64,000 nt of DNA from Williamsia serinedens (GCF_024171725.1 NZ_JAMTCG010000001.1:248001-312000); one strand, 5' to 3'; positions 47,605 to 57,762 are shown, counted from the first letter of the stretch. The notes: generated by a model not told the origin, from the sequence alone. Made by a program: numbers and translations.

Positions 47605-49278
47605 TTGCGGACGTGGCAGCGACGCGCGCTGACCAAGTACCTCGCCACCAAACCCCGCGACTTCCTCGCGGTGGCCACACCCGGCGCCGGCAAGACCACC
47701 TTCGGTCTGCGCATCGCGTGTGAGCTCCTCATGGACCGGACGGTCGAGACCGTCACCATCGTCGCCCCGACGGAGCACCTGAAATTCCAGTGGGCGCAAG
47801 CGGCCTCCCGTGTCGGGCTCGCCCTCGACCCGCGGTTCAGCAACACCACCGGCGTCACCAGCTCCGACTTCGACGGCGTCGTGGTCACCTACGCCCAGGT
47901 GGCCGCACACCCCAGCCGGCACCGGGTGCGCACCGAGAACCGGCGCACGCTGGTCATCCTCGACGAGATCCACCACGGCGGTGACGCGAAGACGTGGGGC
48001 GACGCGATCAGCGAGGCGTTCTCCGACGCCACACGCCGCCTCGCGCTGACCGGCACCCCGTTCCGCTCCGACGACTCGCAGATCCCGTTCGTGACCTACG
48101 AGCCGGACGGGACGGGCGCACTGCGGTCCAAGGCCGACCACAGCTATGGCTACTCCGATGCGCTCGCCGACGGTGTGGTGCGGCCGGTCGTGTTCCTCGC
48201 GTACTCGGGGGAGGCCAGCTGGCGCACCAACGCGGGGGAGGAGTTCACCGCCCGTCTCGGCGAACCGTTGTCGGCCGAGCACACCGCCCGTGCCTGGCGC
48301 ACCGCGCTCGACCCGCACGGCGACTGGATCGCCGCCGTGCTGCGCGCCGCCGACACCCGACTGGGTCAGTTGCGCGCCTCGGGCGTGCCCGACGCCGGTG
48401 GGCTGGTCATCGCCGGTGACCAGAAGACCGCCCGCGACTACGCGGAACTGCTCGAGGCGATCTCGGGGACCACGCCCAGCGTCGTCCTCTCCGACGACCC
48501 GTCGTCGTCGTCGCGGATCGAGGAGTTCGCCCGGTCGGACGCACGGTGGATGGTGGCGGTGCGGATGGTGTCGGAGGGTGTCGACGTGCCGCGCCTGGCC
48601 GTCGGCGTCTATGCGACCAGTGCGTCGACCCCGCTGTACTTCGCGCAGGCGATCGGTCGCTTCGTGCGGTCGCGGCGCCCGGGGGAGACCGCGAGCGTGT
48701 TCCTGCCGTCGGTGCCGGTGCTGCTCCGTCTGGCGAGCGAGCTCGAGGCGCAACGCGACCACGTCCTGGGCAAGCCGCACCGCGAGTCGACCGGCTTGGA
48801 CGACGAACTCATCGCGGCGGCGAACAAGCAGGAGGACGAGCCCGGCGACGACGACCCGGCGTTCATCTCGTTGCACGCCGACGCCGAACTCGACCAGGTG
48901 ATCTTCGACGGGTCCTCGTTCGGGACGGCGACGTTCGCAGGCAGCGACGAGGAGTCGGACTATCTCGGCCTACCCGGCCTGCTGAATGCCGACCAGGTTC
49001 GCGACCTGCTACGCACCCGACAGAGTGAGCAGGTCGCCGCGCGGTCGGCCGCGGCGGAGGCGCCGTCGGCACCCCGACCCGACGCGACGACCGGTGCGCA
49101 GTTGACCGCGCTGCGCAAGGAGCTGAACAGCCTGGTGGCCATGCACCACCACCGCACCGGCAAGCCGCACGGTGTCGTCCACAACGAACTGCGGTCCAAG
49201 CTGGGCGGGCCACCGACGGCGATGGCAACCGCTGACCAACTGCGGGAACGGATCAGCGCGCTGCGACAGTGGCGGTGA
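47605..49278 (+). CDS. DEAD/DEAH-box helicase, SF2
   Basis: 557 residues from TTG 47605, the first canonical start; translation more likely begins 12 codons earlier at ATT 47569, which has a well-spaced AGGAG. Motif I ATPGAGKT (24-31), motif II DEIH (120-123), motif III-like LTGTPF (148-153), and a motif VI region QAIGRFVRSRRPGE. It resembles the XPB/RecG-like ResIII DNA helicases of Actinobacteria. The C-terminal ~100 residues are a helical domain (LRKELNSLVAMHHHRTGKPHG). The nucleic-acid substrate and pathway are unknown. Confidence 0.87.
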   Translation: MRTWQRRALTKYLATKPRDFLAVATPGAGKTTFGLRIACELLMDRTVETVTIVAPTEHLKFQWAQAASRVGLALDPRFSNTTGVTSSDFDGVVVTYAQVAAHPSRHRVRTENRRTLVILDEIHHGGDAKTWGDAISEAFSDATRRLALTGTPFRSDDSQIPFVTYEPDGTGALRSKADHSYGYSDALADGVVRPVVFLAYSGEASWRTNAGEEFTARLGEPLSAEHTARAWRTALDPHGDWIAAVLRAADTRLGQLRASGVPDAGGLVIAGDQKTARDYAELLEAISGTTPSVVLSDDPSSSSRIEEFARSDARWMVAVRMVSEGVDVPRLAVGVYATSASTPLYFAQAIGRFVRSRRPGETASVFLPSVPVLLRLASELEAQRDHVLGKPHRESTGLDDELIAAANKQEDEPGDDDPAFISLHADAELDQVIFDGSSFGTATFAGSDEESDYLGLPGLLNADQVRDLLRTRQSEQVAARSAAAEAPSAPRPDATTGAQLTALRKELNSLVAMHHHRTGKPHGVVHNELRSKLGGPPTAMATADQLRERISALRQWR

Positions 49279-49287
49279 CCGAGACGA

Positions 49288-49326
49288 CGATGGCGGTGAC
49301 CGTGCTGAACACGGTCACCGCCATCG
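49288..49326. terminator. Bidirectional terminator between helicase and DUF7455
   Basis: 17-bp perfect arms (49288-49304 and 49310-49326) with loop CTGAA, 9 nt after the helicase stop and 20 nt before the convergent stop. An 11-bp part of the left arm (TGGCGGTGACC) also occurs as a direct copy at 49270-49280, over the helicase stop codon. Confidence 0.8.
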
Positions 49327-49346
49327 GTGGGTCTGTCGGTCTGACG

Positions 49347-49553
49347 TCAGACGAGTTCCTCCGAGTCGGTGGACACCGTCGCGCCGAGATCGGCGAGACG
49401 GGCCTCGTGCTCGTTGTAGTGGTGACGGCAGAACAGGAGTTCGCCCCCGGCGGGGAGAACGGCACGGACGCGGGCAGCGGCGCTGCACCGGTCACACCGA
49501 TCGGCGGCGGTGAGGGGCATCGAGATCGTGGGCGTGGTGATGACGTCTGACAT
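49347..49553 (-). CDS. DUF7455 small zinc-binding-type protein
   Basis: 68 residues starting MSDVITTPTISMPLTAADRCDRCSAAARV, with GGAGGAG just upstream. The motif CDRC...FCRHHYNEHE suggests a small treble-clef or zinc site. It matches the short protein found near sigA/sigB in mycobacteria (Rv2708c-like). Function unknown. Confidence 0.85.
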   Translation of the reverse strand: MSDVITTPTISMPLTAADRCDRCSAAARVRAVLPAGGELLFCRHHYNEHEARLADLGATVSTDSEELV

Positions 49554-49733
49554 GACTCCTCCGTCCCGGGCCAGCGCGAGCGCTCCCCTTCGCGAACTCC
49601 TCCACCTGGAGTGGTGGGGTGATTCCACTCTGTCAGACGTTCGCGGAGTTCGTATTGTTCCCGCGTCCGCCGCATCCACGATTCATGCACACGTAACACG
49701 GGTCGAGAGATCGCTCACGCGCCCGGAGGTGTC

Positions 49734-51050
49734 GTGACACGGTCCCCGTCGACCTGGTCGTCGCGTCTGTCCGCGGCTCCGGTCTGGCCGGCGTTCGTCG
49801 CCGGTGCGGTCGCCCAGTACGGCGGCGCCGCGGTCGCCGTCGGACTGTTCACGCAGGCACCTCCGTCGATGGTGGGCTGGCTGCGCACGTTGTTCGGCGG
49901 GCTCGTCGTCGTCGCGGTGACGCGACCGTCGTGGGTGCTGTCCGCCCCGCGGCGGGTGGTGCGCGCGGCGATGCTCGGCCTCGTCACCCTCTCCATGAAC
50001 ATCGTTTTCTACGAAGCGATCTCGCGTGTGGACCTCGGTGTCGCGGTGGCCGTCGAGTTCCTCGGTCCCGTCGCCGTCGCGGCGGTCGGCACGAGGGGGG
50101 CGCGCGGCGCGGCGTCGCTGGTGGCCGTCGCCGTCGGGGTGGTCCTCGTGTCCGGCGCGCCGGCCGGCACGGTCACCGTCGGGGCGCTCTGGGCGGTCGG
50201 CGCCGGGGTGCTGTGGGGCGGGTACATCGTGCTCGGGGCGAGAGTGTCCGCGGCGCACGAGGGGGCGGTCGGCAGGGGCCGTCGCGGGATCGAGGATCTC
50301 GGCGTCGGACTGTCCGTGGCGGCGGTGGCGACCGCGCCCGTGGTGGTCGGTGTGAGTGTCCTCACCGGCGTGTCGACGCCGCCGGCAGCCGCCGTGGCCC
50401 TGTGCGTGGTCGTCGGGGTCCTGTCGAGTGCCGTCCCCTACGTGCTCGACCAGGTGGTGCTCACCCGGGTCGGCCGGGCCCGGTTCGCGCTGCTGCTCGC
50501 GTTGCTGCCCGTGACCGCCGCGCTGGTGGGCGCCGCGGCGCTCCGGCAGGCACCGTCGACCCCGGAGATCCTGGGGATCGCGGCGGTCGTCGGGGCGATC
50601 CTCCTCGCGCCCCGCGAGGTCCCGGCTTTCGGAACGCCGAGGTCGCCGCGACGCGGTGTGGCACCGTGGACGGTGATGCCGCAGCAGACGAACACGCCGC
50701 CCGGGCCCCTGGTCCACCTCTGCCCGAAGCCGACGTGGCTGGCCGCACACAGCCACGGACGGCTGGAACCGGATTCGTTGCACGACGTCGGCTTCATCCA
50801 CCTCTCCGCCCTGTCCCAGGTGCACGTCCCCGCGAACGCGCTGTTCCGCGGCCGCGACGACCTCGTCCTGCTCGAGATCGACCCACAGCGGGTGCCGGCC
50901 GAGATCCGATGGGAGGACGGCGACCCGCCCCATCCGGACGGCTGGCAGTTCCCACACCTCTACGGTCCGCTGCCGGTCACCGCGGTGACCCACGTGCACC
51001 CGTACCGTCCCGGTCCCGACGGGACGTTCAGTTCGCGCGCCAGCTTCTGA
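49734..51050 (+). CDS. EamA/DMT transporter fused to a DUF952 domain
   Basis: 438 residues from GTG 49734, with GGAGG 5 nt upstream. Residues ~15-300 form a ten-helix EamA drug/metabolite exporter (GGLVVVAVTRPSW, SMNIVFYEAISRVDLGVAVAVEFLGPVAVA, VPYVLDQVVLTRVGRARFALLLALLPVTAAL). From about 324 a complete DUF952 domain follows: LVHLCPKPTWLAA, GFIHLSALSQVHVPAN, DLVLLEIDP and FPHLYGPLPVTAV. The frame has no stop between them; an internal ATG at 50676 (M315) could start a separate DUF952 protein. Substrates unknown. Confidence 0.85.
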   Translation: MTRSPSTWSSRLSAAPVWPAFVAGAVAQYGGAAVAVGLFTQAPPSMVGWLRTLFGGLVVVAVTRPSWVLSAPRRVVRAAMLGLVTLSMNIVFYEAISRVDLGVAVAVEFLGPVAVAAVGTRGARGAASLVAVAVGVVLVSGAPAGTVTVGALWAVGAGVLWGGYIVLGARVSAAHEGAVGRGRRGIEDLGVGLSVAAVATAPVVVGVSVLTGVSTPPAAAVALCVVVGVLSSAVPYVLDQVVLTRVGRARFALLLALLPVTAALVGAAALRQAPSTPEILGIAAVVGAILLAPREVPAFGTPRSPRRGVAPWTVMPQQTNTPPGPLVHLCPKPTWLAAHSHGRLEPDSLHDVGFIHLSALSQVHVPANALFRGRDDLVLLEIDPQRVPAEIRWEDGDPPHPDGWQFPHLYGPLPVTAVTHVHPYRPGPDGTFSSRASF

Positions 51051-51150
51051 TAGACCTCGCCGGATACCGCGCGATCTCATCCCTCCGTCGGAGGGCGCTC
51101 CACCCTCCGGCCGATGCGCACGGCGTACCCGACCCGGCAGGGTCGCCGAC

Positions 51151-51699
51151 ATGGACGTCTCACCGGTTCTCGTCGCGATCGTCGCCTGCGAGGTGGGCTT
51201 CTGGCTGGTCCTCGGGGCAGGTCTGACGATTCGGTACGGCCTGCGACGCCCGTCGGCGTCGACCTGGGTCCTGCGGTGCGTCCCCGTCCTCGACGTGGCC
51301 CTGCTCGCCGCCGTGGCCGCGGACATCGCCGGCGGCGCGGAGGTGGGTCAGGTGCACCGGCTGGCCGGCATCTATCTCGGGGTCACCGTGGCGTTCGGAC
51401 ACAGCATCGTCGCGTGGGCCGACGTCCGGGCGGCGCATCGCTTCGCCGGGGGACCCCCGCCGGAACCGGCCCCGCGGGGGCGGGCGGCACTCGGACGCGA
51501 GATCGCCTCGTTCACACGGTGGATCGTCGCCGCCACGATCGCCCTCGCCGCGACGGGATTGCTCGCGATCACCGTCGCCGACGACCGGCAGGCGTCGGCG
51601 CTGTGGGGGATCGCGGGACCGCTCGGCGTCGTGACGGTGATCTGGGCGGTGACCGGTCCGCTCTGGGCCCTGGCCTCCCCGGCTCGCGCGGCGCGGTGA
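51151..51699 (+). CDS. Membrane protein, unknown function
   Basis: 182 residues with about five hydrophobic helices (VLVAIVACEVGFWLVLGAGL; VPVLDVALLAAVAADIAGG; LAGIYLGVTVAFGHSIVAW; WIVAATIALAATGLLAI; LWGIAGPLGVVTVIWAVTGPLW). A His in a membrane segment (FGHSIVAW) and an HRFAG loop are notable. I recognise it as a type common in Actinobacteria but cannot name a function. It is followed at once by a strong palindromic terminator. Confidence 0.75.
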   Translation: MDVSPVLVAIVACEVGFWLVLGAGLTIRYGLRRPSASTWVLRCVPVLDVALLAAVAADIAGGAEVGQVHRLAGIYLGVTVAFGHSIVAWADVRAAHRFAGGPPPEPAPRGRAALGREIASFTRWIVAATIALAATGLLAITVADDRQASALWGIAGPLGVVTVIWAVTGPLWALASPARAAR

Positions 51700-51710
51700 G
51701 GACCCCGCAG

Positions 51711-51749
51711 ACGACGATCGCCCCGGGGATTCCCCGGGGCGATCGTCGT
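51711..51749. terminator. Bidirectional terminator between membrane protein gene and sigA
   Basis: 19-bp perfect arms (51711-51729 and 51731-51749) around one T, containing CCCCGGGG. It is 11 nt from each of the convergent stop codons. No T run. Confidence 0.8.
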
Positions 51750-51760
51750 GTGGGTGCTGG

Positions 51761-53131
<1,371 letters not shown>

Positions 53132-53229
53132 GTACGACCTTTCGAGACGTCGTCCTGGGGGCGCAACACCGAGGCGGTCCTCGGCGGCGCGGGGGTCTTG
53201 TGTGGCCGGCGCACTGGCCGACCCGAGTC

Positions 53230-53235
53230 ATTGTA
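53230..53235 (-). promoter_or_regulatory. -10 box of sigA
   Basis: TACAAT on the minus strand, a near-consensus -10, about 100 nt before the sigA GTG. No -35 is evident. The resulting leader contains a CCGAGG-CGGT-CCTCGG hairpin at 53169-53184. Confidence 0.55.
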
Positions 53236-53311
53236 GGCGATCAGGGCGCAGGTACCCGCCCGGCCGGACGGGACCGCCCGCCACGGCACGGGCTGTTGCC
53301 GGGCCCGGGGG

Positions 53312-54106
53312 TCAGGGTCGCAGGCCGGCGGTCACCGCCATCGCCGCGCCGACGATACCCGCCGTGTTCTGCAGCGTCGCGGGCACGACCGGGGTGCGGA
53401 CGGTGAGGTGCGGCACCCACTTGTCGGCCTTGCGGCTGATGCCGCCGCCGACGATGAACAGGTCGGGCCAGAAGAGGTCCTCGTAGGCGTTCAACACGGT
53501 CGACACGTGCTTGGCCCACTTCTCGTACGACATCTCCTTGTCGTCCTTGACCTTGGACGACGCCTGGTGCTCGGCCTCCTTGCCGCCGACCTCCATGTGC
53601 CCGAGCTCGGTGTTGGGGACGAGGTTGCCGTGGAACAGGATCGCCGACCCGATCCCGGTCCCGAACGTGAGCAGCATGACCAGCCCGGACTTGTCCCGGC
53701 CGGCGCCGTAGGCGTCCTCGGCCATCCCGGCCGCGTCGGCGTCGTTGAGGACGCAGAACCCGCGGTCACCGAGCGTCGACGCCAGCAGCGGATAGGGATC
53801 GGTGCCGATCCACCCCTTGTCGATGTTGGCGGCGGTGCGCACCACCCCGCCGGACACGACGCTCGGCAGGGTCACACCGACCGGGCCGGTCCAGCCGAAG
53901 TGGTCGACGACCTCCTTGATCCCCCCGACGACGGCCTCCGGCGTCGACGGCTGGGGGGTGAGGACCTTGAACCGCTCACCGACGAGTTCCCCGGTGCCGA
54001 GGTCGACCACACCGCCCTTGATCCCCGAACCGCCGACGTCCACTCCGAACGCCTGGGTCGGGACGGCTGCGCCGGACGCGTCGTCTGCCGGGGTCTCGGG
54101 GGCCAT
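53312..54106 (-). CDS. ppgK: Polyphosphate glucokinase
   Basis: 264 residues from ATG 54106, which has AGGAG 6 nt upstream (ATG 54127 is an alternative). ROK/ASKHA fold: phosphate loop [13 protein letters not shown], catalytic Asp in [24 protein letters not shown] and the adenosine motif [14 protein letters not shown]. Phosphorylates glucose using polyphosphate or ATP. It sits next to sigA and diverges from suhB, as in Rv2702/Rv2701c. Confidence 0.94.
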   Translation of the reverse strand: MAPETPADDASGAAVPTQAFGVDVGGSGIKGGVVDLGTGELVGERFKVLTPQPSTPEAVVGGIKEVVDHFGWTGPVGVTLPSVVSGGVVRTAANIDKGWIGTDPYPLLASTLGDRGFCVLNDADAAGMAEDAYGAGRDKSGLVMLLTFGTGIGSAILFHGNLVPNTELGHMEVGGKEAEHQASSKVKDDKEMSYEKWAKHVSTVLNAYEDLFWPDLFIVGGGISRKADKWVPHLTVRTPVVPATLQNTAGIVGAAMAVTAGLRP

Positions 54107-54282
54107 GGTCGTCTCCTGGTTCTGCACGGCGTGCGGGGGACAGCGGGCGGGAGGACGGCAGGTCGGCGACGCCTGCGCGCCACGTCACACCGGTTCGCGC
54201 TCAAGGCTAGTCACGCGGCCTGTGCGGTGTCCTGGCGTCCACCGACGTCGCGGGTCGGTGGTCGTCGTGCTGACATTGTGGG

Positions 54283-55134
54283 GTGACGACAGCTGAGGAA
54301 CTCGCCGCCATCGCGGTCGAGGTCGCCCGTGGTGCGGCCGACCATGTGCGTACGCGCAGGGCCGAACTCATCGACGACGTCTCGTCGGCCTTCCGGTCCG
54401 ACGCGGTGACGACGAAGAGCACGCCCACCGACCCGGTGACGATCGTGGACACCGAGACCGAGGAGCTGATCCGGCGCGAGTTGGCGCGGCTGCGACCCGA
54501 CGACGACGTCCTCGGGGAGGAGGACGGCGGGTCGGTGGACGTGCCCGACGGCGTGCGATGGGTGGTCGACCCGATCGACGGCACCGTCAACTTCCTGCAC
54601 GGGGTGCCCGCCTACTCGGTGTCGGTCGCCGCGCAGGTCGGCGGCGAGTCGGTGGCCGGCGCCGTCGTCGACGTCGCGCGCGGCATGGTCTACCGGGCGC
54701 ATCGCGGGGGCGGTGCCTGGCTCGAGGCGGGCGGCGGGACGGACCCGGTACGGCTGCGGGCGACACCCGTCGAGTCGGTCTCGATGGCCCTCGTCGCAAC
54801 GGGTTTCAGCTATCAGGCCGACCGTCGCGCCGCGCAGGGGGCGCTGATCGCGGCGCTGCTGCCGCGGGTGCAGGACGTCCGACGCATCGGGTCGGCGGCA
54901 CTGGACCTGTGCATGGTCGCGGCGGGGATGGTCGACGCCCACGTCGAACACGCGCTGAACCCGTGGGACTGGGCGGCGGGAGCTCTCGTCGCCGCGGAGG
55001 CGGGTGCGGTCGTCCGGACACCGGCGCCCACGTCGCGCAGCGCCGACGGGCTGCCGACCGTCGCGGTCGCCCCGGGGATCGCCGACGAGTTCCTCGCCCT
55101 GCTGGAGGAGTTGGGCGGGCTCGACCCGCTCTGA
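54283..55134 (+). CDS. suhB: Inositol monophosphatase family protein
   Basis: 283 residues from GTG 54283. Li+-sensitive phosphatase fold: metal ligands in GEEDGG (first Glu), DPIDGTVNF and the C-terminal NPWDWAAG. Probably makes myo-inositol for mycothiol and phosphatidylinositol, as M. tuberculosis SuhB (Rv2701c); other sugar phosphates are possible substrates. It converges on cei with the two stops inside one hairpin. Confidence 0.93.
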   Translation: MTTAEELAAIAVEVARGAADHVRTRRAELIDDVSSAFRSDAVTTKSTPTDPVTIVDTETEELIRRELARLRPDDDVLGEEDGGSVDVPDGVRWVVDPIDGTVNFLHGVPAYSVSVAAQVGGESVAGAVVDVARGMVYRAHRGGGAWLEAGGGTDPVRLRATPVESVSMALVATGFSYQADRRAAQGALIAALLPRVQDVRRIGSAALDLCMVAAGMVDAHVEHALNPWDWAAGALVAAEAGAVVRTPAPTSRSADGLPTVAVAPGIADEFLALLEELGGLDPL

Positions 55135-55154
55135 CCGTCGGCGCCGGTGGTCAG
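55131..55154. terminator. Hairpin spanning the stops of suhB and cei
   Basis: Outer arms CTGACC / GGTCAG (6 bp) enclose GT/GT wobble pairs and a CGGCGCCG core. Both stop codons (55132-55134 and, on the minus strand, 55153-55151) are within it. A weak shared terminator is likely. Confidence 0.4.
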
Positions 55155-55855
55155 CAGGCGCTGCTGTGCACCGCGCGCACGAGCGAGGGGTCGGCGCCGG
55201 TGGCCGCGCCGCCGGTGCGACCCGACGTGTCGGTGGACCGCAGGGCCTCGAGCACGGCCTGCTGGTCCTGGGTCTGCTCCTTGCTCGAGAACTGACGACC
55301 CAGCGCGAGGTCCACGACGGTGCCGGGGCGACCGTCGTCGACGAGTTCCGCGCACGGGACCGCGACCCACACGGCGGCGGCCGCGGCGCGTCCGGCCGGT
55401 CCGAACCGGATCTGACCGACGCAGTCGAGGTCCTGGTCCGGGTAGACGGTGTCGTCGGCGTACGGGGTGTCGGTCGCCGGCGTGAACCCCTGGCCGGTGA
55501 GGTCGTCGAGCACGCTGCGGGCCTCGCCTCGGCGGGCCGAGGCGTTGAGGACGCGCACCTGGAACGAGGCGAGGGGGGCGGGGGCGACCTCGACGAGCTG
55601 GTTCGCCGCGACGGTGGTTCGGGGTGCGGCGGAGGTGGGGGCCGCGGAGGACGACGCGGACGCCGACGGGGCGGTGGGCTGGTTGCACGTCGTCGCGACC
55701 GGGTCCGACGAGCCCTTGCTCAGCGCGCTCACCCACACGATCATCGCGAGGACGAGCAGCACGACGACGGCGATGACGAACGGCACCCATCGGCGACGCT
55801 GGAACGGCCGTCCGCGGTCGTCGGTCGGGTACCCCAGGGTGATCTGCGAAACCAC
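55151..55855 (-). CDS. cei: Envelope integrity protein Cei (LytR_C domain)
   Basis: 234 residues from GTG 55855. A short cytoplasmic part with a conserved LGYPTDDRGRPFQRRRWVPF, one membrane helix (VIAVVVLLVLAMIVWVSAL), a Ser/Ala/Pro-rich linker, then an extracellular LytR_C domain (FQVRVLNASARRGEARSVLDDLTGQGF, QIRFGPAGRAAAAAVWVAVPCAEL). It corresponds to Rv2700, required for envelope integrity. The order ppgK-suhB-cei-DUF4193 is the same as in M. tuberculosis. Confidence 0.88.
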   Translation of the reverse strand: MVSQITLGYPTDDRGRPFQRRRWVPFVIAVVVLLVLAMIVWVSALSKGSSDPVATTCNQPTAPSASASSSAAPTSAAPRTTVAANQLVEVAPAPLASFQVRVLNASARRGEARSVLDDLTGQGFTPATDTPYADDTVYPDQDLDCVGQIRFGPAGRAAAAAVWVAVPCAELVDDGRPGTVVDLALGRQFSSKEQTQDQQAVLEALRSTDTSGRTGGAATGADPSLVRAVHSSAC

Positions 55856-55970
55856 GAGGCGTGAACTCTCCTCTGCGTGAACTCTCCCCGGGGGGACGTG
55901 CCGCCGGGACGGGCGACGCGCGTCACACAGTAGACGGCGGACCGGTGTGCGGCGCCGCGACAGGCGGTGG

Positions 55971-55999
55971 TTGACCCGCGGCTCGTCGCGAGCTAACCT
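55971..55999 (+). promoter_or_regulatory. SigA-type promoter of the DUF4193 gene
   Basis: TTGACC (55971-55976), a 17-bp spacer and TAACCT (55994-55999): the best canonical promoter in the window. The predicted start near 56006 leaves a leader of about 230 nt before the ATG at 56237. Confidence 0.75.
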
Positions 56000-56236
56000 C
56001 TGGCCGCCTTCGCGATGCAGAGATGTTGGACGATCAGTTCGGCAACAGTGGCGAACGTCACACCCCGCGACGTCGACGATGGCAATGAATTCGACAGGGA
56101 TGTCGTTGCGAGATGGGCACTCCGCGGCTCGCGGAGACGACTCGAAGCAGCAGGGTCGACGACACCTCGACACCCCATCCACCGCGAACCCCGCGTGGGA
56201 GAGGTGTCACTCGATGGGATGGAGTGAAGGCGAAAG
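56000..56236 (+). other. Long 5' leader of the DUF4193 gene
   Basis: About 230 nt with no convincing gene. It is less GC-rich than flanking DNA and has several short inverted repeats (for example CTCCGCGG.CTCGCGGAG around 56120-56140). An open frame at 56015-56227 lacks a ribosome site and recognisable features. I do not recognise a known riboswitch; a regulatory leader or processed small RNA is possible. Confidence 0.45.
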
Positions 56237-56536
56237 ATGGCTACTGATTACGACGCTCCTCGCCGCACCGAGACCGAGGACCTCGGCGAGGACTCGCTCG
56301 AGGAACTGAAGGCTCGTCGCAGCGAGGCGCAGGCCGCCTCGGTCGACGTGGACGACAGCGACACCGCCGAGTCGTTCGAGCTGCCCGGCGCGGACCTCTC
56401 CGGTGAGGAGCTGTCGGTGCGTGTCGTGCCGAAGCAGGCCGACGAGTTCACCTGTACGAGTTGCTTCCTCGTGTACCACCGCAGTCGTCTGGCCCGTGAG
56501 AACGGCGCCACGCGGATCTGCGTCGACTGCGCGTAG
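56237..56536 (+). CDS. DUF4193 family protein
   Basis: 99 residues starting MATDYDAPRRTETEDLGEDSLEELKARR. The acidic N-terminal half leads to a C-terminal zinc-ribbon-like part, EFTCTSCFLVYHRSRLARE...ICVDCA, with two CxxC pairs. It matches Rv2699c. It is short, soluble and highly conserved in Actinobacteria. The strong promoter and long leader suggest high expression. Function unknown, possibly binding RNA polymerase or the ribosome (speculation). Confidence 0.9.
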   Translation: MATDYDAPRRTETEDLGEDSLEELKARRSEAQAASVDVDDSDTAESFELPGADLSGEELSVRVVPKQADEFTCTSCFLVYHRSRLARENGATRICVDCA

Positions 56537-56580
56537 GTCGCACCGGTCCGGTCCAGCGGTGGGCCGGACCCACCGACACG

Positions 56581-56615
56581 GACGGCGCCGCACCCCATCG
56601 GGGTGCGGCGCCGTC
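56581..56615. terminator. Bidirectional terminator between DUF4193 and DUF3093 genes
   Basis: 16-bp perfect arms (56581-56596 and 56600-56615) with loop ATC, between convergent stops at 56536 and 56641. No T run. Confidence 0.8.
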
Positions 56616-56640
56616 GTCGTGTCCGGGGTGCCGGCGACGG

Positions 56641-57165
56641 TCAGGCGCTGGGCGGGTCGAGCGCGGCGTCGGTGCGGCCGAGTGCCGCGATCAGCTCGGC
56701 GGGCCGTCGGGTGGAGACCAGCCAGTAGGGCGTCGGGTCGTCCGGGTCGTCGAGGACGACGAGCACCATCGTCTTCACCCACGCACGGTGCATCAGGTAG
56801 GCGGCCGGGTCGAGCTGGCGACCCAGCGCCGCGCTCTTCGCGGTGGCCGGGATCGACGCGGTGCGGGCGATGACCGACGGGGGCAGGTGGGCCTTGTTCG
56901 CCCACAGCTCCCCGTCGGCCGCGACACGCACGCGCGTCCGCCCCATCGACCACAGCAGCCACGCCGCGAGCAGGGCGACCAGGGGGTAGGCGATCGCCGA
57001 GACCGCCGCATGACGTGCCGCGAGCTGGATCTCGTAGCCGAACACCCCGACGACGACCGCAGCGGCGGCCCACCACCACAGGGGGACCGTCAGACGCTCG
57101 CTGAACCGGTCCTCCGCCGCGGACGGCGTCGACGTCGGATGCGGCGTGGCGTGCTGGTCACTCAT
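56641..57165 (-). CDS. DUF3093 membrane protein
   Basis: 174 residues. Two membrane helices (LWWWAAAAVVVGVFGYEIQLA and AIAYPLVALLAAWLLWSMG, about 29-73), then a soluble domain with the family block LDPAAYLMHRAWVKTMVLVVLDDPDDPTPYWLVSTRRP. It corresponds to Rv2698. It is transcribed divergently from dut. Function unknown. Confidence 0.87.
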   Translation of the reverse strand: MSDQHATPHPTSTPSAAEDRFSERLTVPLWWWAAAAVVVGVFGYEIQLAARHAAVSAIAYPLVALLAAWLLWSMGRTRVRVAADGELWANKAHLPPSVIARTASIPATAKSAALGRQLDPAAYLMHRAWVKTMVLVVLDDPDDPTPYWLVSTRRPAELIAALGRTDAALDPPSA

Positions 57166-57259
57166 GGGTCCTGCCGGGGGTCATCGGGTCTCACGGTTCG
57201 TCTCGGGGGCGGAAACGGGTCGGGCCCAGGGTGTCCCGGGTCGGCCACCGGCGCCAGCG

Positions 57260-57271
57260 TAGTCTTCTCCC
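57260..57271 (+). promoter_or_regulatory. Leaderless promoter of dut (TAGTCT + 6 nt)
   Basis: TAGTCT at 57260-57265 then TCTCCC and GTG at 57272. The box ends at -7 from the start codon and no Shine-Dalgarno sequence is present. Confidence 0.6.
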
Positions 57272-57760
57272 GTGGCAGTCGACGCGCAGGTCAGCACGGT
57301 TGCGTTCCGACGACTCGATCCGAGTCTCCCGCCGCCGCGGCGCGCACACCCCGGTGACGCCGGGGTCGATCTCTGCAGTGCGATCTCGACCATCATCGGC
57401 CCGGGGGAGCGGGAACTGGTGCCGACGGGCGTCGCGGTGGCGCTGCCGATGGGCACCGTCGGCCTCATCCATCCCCGGTCGGGGTTGGCCGCTCGGGCGG
57501 GCCTGTCGATCGTGAACACGCCCGGGACGGTCGATGCCGGGTACCGCGGGGAGATCAAGGTCTGTCTGATCAACCTCGACCCGCGGGAGCCGATCGCGGT
57601 CACGAAGGGCGACCGCATCGCCCAGCTGCTGGTGCAGCGGGTGGAGCTGCCGGAGTTCGTCGAGGTCGACACACTCGACGAGACCAGCCGCGGGACAGGT
57701 GGGTACGGGTCGAGCGGCGGTCACGGACTGCTCGAGGCCGGCGACGAGCGGAGAGGGTGA
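57272..57760 (+). CDS. dut: dUTP diphosphatase
   Basis: 162 residues from GTG. Trimeric dUTPase that hydrolyses dUTP to dUMP, keeping uracil out of DNA. Motif 1 HPGDAGVDL, motif 2 [10 protein letters not shown], motif 3 [17 protein letters not shown], motif 4 [10 protein letters not shown] and motif 5 [10 protein letters not shown] (Tyr in place of the usual Phe) are all present. It is followed by a DUF3710 gene, the same pair as Rv2697c-Rv2696c. Confidence 0.95.
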   Translation: MAVDAQVSTVAFRRLDPSLPPPRRAHPGDAGVDLCSAISTIIGPGERELVPTGVAVALPMGTVGLIHPRSGLAARAGLSIVNTPGTVDAGYRGEIKVCLINLDPREPIAVTKGDRIAQLLVQRVELPEFVEVDTLDETSRGTGGYGSSGGHGLLEAGDERRG

Positions 57761-57762
57761 CG

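Noticed and set aside
56015-56227. 70-codon frame in the DUF4193 leader as a real small gene
   Set aside because: No ribosome binding site, no recognisable sequence features, and the composition resembles untranslated sequence; left as possible only.
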